From JALSHZ01 sp964439815 (GTDB lineage Bacteria; Pseudomonadota; Gammaproteobacteria; UWMA-0217): a stretch of 7,377 nt of DNA. The notes below the pieces were generated by a model that did no database searches, had not been told where the DNA came from, and was given only the letters and a program-made list of their open reading frames with translations. The stretch is from assembly GCA_964439815.1 (NCBI GenBank), contig CAYTPO010000092.1, positions 1 through 7,377 of the forward strand. The letters run 5' to 3'. Of the stretch, positions 6,510-7,377 are shown piece after piece. How positions within the stretch are numbered: position 1 is the stretch's first letter; the number at the start of each line of letters is the position of its first letter. The position numbers and the translations under genes were made by a program.

Positions 6510-6559
6510 CCCGTACCCATCCAAAACAGCGCATTGTTCACGTTTTCTCGATAAGCCTC

Positions 6560-6791
6560 GCAATCAGTGGCGACTAGGAGGCTGTCGTACTTAATGCTGT
6601 TTGGCTGCGCCCGCAGGAAGTGCCCTTGGGGTGCAAATCTCTGGATGGCGATTAAATCAGCTTATCCTGTTCGTCAAATAGCGCTGCTATTCTCCTCACA
6701 CGATAAACTGACTTAACCCCCAGTGATTTTCGCTTCAAATGGTTAAGTCCGACAGACTCCTTGGAGGGATTGCTCTGTTGCCACTGATTGC
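6560..6791. repeat. Long imperfect inverted repeat (MITE-like or structured RNA element)
   Basis: Bases 6560-6574 pair with 6777-6791 (15 of 15, one G-U; the outer 12 are perfect Watson-Crick pairs). Bases 6576-6595 then pair with 6742-6761 (18 of 20, including one G-U). A 15-base stretch (6762-6776) is extra on the right arm. Weaker pairing continues inward: 6600-6603 with 6736-6739, 6607-6609 with 6731-6733, and 6625-6632 with 6716-6723 at 7 of 8. A small perfect hairpin (AATAGC/GCTATT, 6677-6691) lies in the tip. An alternative stem pairs 6710-6718 with 6741-6749. The nested arms suggest a small non-autonomous insertion element or a folded RNA. No transposase is encoded and no target-site duplication was recognised. 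It lies between the divergent secreted-protein and parC genes. Confidence 0.7.
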
Positions 6792-6856
6792 AGCTTGAAA
6801 TACTTTTGCAGATCAGTGAAGGTATGCGCCTTTTACTGTCGGTTGAAATCACTCCC

Positions 6857-7377
6857 ATGAAGAAGAACCAGGCCTTTGATTTCGAGGGTGTAGAGGAGCT
6901 GCCGCTCAAGGAGTTTACCGAGAAGGCATATCTGGACTACTCCATGTATGTCATCATGGATCGGGCGCTACCGCATGTTGGCGACGGGCTGAAGCCGGTG
7001 CAGCGGCGTATCACCTTCGCCATGTCTGAGCTGGGCCTGTCGGCAGCCTCCAAACACAAGAAATCCGCACGTACCGTGGGTGATGTCTTGGGCAAATATC
7101 ATCCGCACGGTGATTCGGCCTGCTATGAAGCCATGGTCTTGATGGCGCAGCCTTTTTCCTACCGCTACCCCATTGTTGATGGACAGGGCAACTGGGGTTC
7201 ACAGGATGATCCCAAGTCCTTTGCCGCCATGCGCTACACCGAATCGCGATTGGCGCCGTATGCCAGAACGTTGCTGAGTGAACTGGGGCAGGGAACTGTC
7301 GATTGGGGGTTGAACTTTGATGGCACATTACGTGAGCCAACGATGCTTCCGGCGCGGCTGCCCAATGTGCTGCTCAA
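6857..7377 (+). CDS. parC: DNA topoisomerase IV subunit A (5' part, truncated by window edge)
   Basis: The first 173 codons of the ATP-dependent type IIA topoisomerase subunit that cuts and rejoins DNA to decatenate replicated chromosomes, acting with ParE. AAMRYTES carries the active-site tyrosine (residue 127, codon at 7235). HPHGDSACYEAM and QPFSYRYP, together with GNWG..DDPKSF, match ParC rather than GyrA. The quinolone-resistance positions equivalent to E. coli Ser80 and Glu84 are Ser87 and Glu91, both the sensitive-type residues. The ATG at 6857 gives an N-terminus (FDFEGVEELPLKEFTEKAYL) of usual ParC length. It has no good Shine-Dalgarno; the in-frame ATG at 6824 would add 11 residues and has GAAGG only one base away. 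No parE is visible next to it. The upstream region is occupied by the inverted repeat ending at 6791. Confidence 0.96.
   Translation, partial: MKKNQAFDFEGVEELPLKEFTEKAYLDYSMYVIMDRALPHVGDGLKPVQRRITFAMSELGLSAASKHKKSARTVGDVLGKYHPHGDSACYEAMVLMAQPFSYRYPIVDGQGNWGSQDDPKSFAAMRYTESRLAPYARTLLSELGQGTVDWGLNFDGTLREPTMLPARLPNVLL

Noticed and set aside
6594..6716. Plus-strand 40-codon frame preceded by AGGAGG at 6576-6581
   Set aside because: The spacing to the ATG is 12 bases. Both the Shine-Dalgarno-like sequence and the start lie in the left arm of the inverted repeat, which explains them. The peptide has no recognisable features.
6652..6909. Minus-strand 85-codon open frame
   Set aside because: It overlaps the start of parC and lies largely in the inverted repeat. 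It lacks a recognisable domain, and its N-terminal part is antisense to well-conserved ParC sequence.
6857..7377. gyrA instead of parC
   Set aside because: DSACYEAMVLMAQPF, SYRYP and the DDPKSFAAMRYTE context match ParC; GyrA has different residues at these positions.

Overview
The window looks like chromosomal DNA of a gammaproteobacterium. The main evidence is the partial topoisomerase IV subunit A gene at the right end, which is very close to enterobacterial ParC. A five-heme periplasmic cytochrome c and a set of surface-glycan genes suggest an environmental, respiring lineage (possibly Chromatiales-like), but genus cannot be told from this sequence.

Layout. (1) Bases 1-4396, plus strand: three glycan genes. 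These are the 3' part of a large multi-domain glycosyltransferase (already open at the left edge), a class I SAM-dependent methyltransferase, and a glycosyltransferase fused to C-terminal TPR-like repeats. They are not tightly packed: gaps of about 160-180 bases precede the second and third genes, and each gap holds clear inverted repeats. (2) Bases 4397-4745: a 349-base spacer with a possible terminator, a palindrome and a G/C hairpin just ahead of the next ribosome binding site. (3) Bases 4746-6068, plus strand: a multiheme cytochrome c with five CXXCH motifs and a C554-like layout. (4) Bases 6069-6156: a convergent intergenic region with a strong hairpin whose T-run serves the minus strand. 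(5) Bases 6157-6438, minus strand: a small secreted protein with its own promoter, ribosome binding site and terminator. (6) Bases 6560-6791: a non-coding long imperfect inverted repeat about 232 bases long, resembling a MITE or a structured RNA. (7) Bases 6857 to the right edge: the first 173 codons of parC.

The first three genes plausibly work together to build and methylate a glycan, such as a surface polysaccharide or a flagellin or other protein glycan. The acceptor cannot be seen here. The cytochrome, the small secreted protein and parC look like independent transcription units. The features most worth a second look are the long inverted repeat upstream of parC, the glycosyltransferase domain that lacks its usual metal-binding motif, the competing hairpins ahead of the TPR glycosyltransferase, and the orphan secreted protein.
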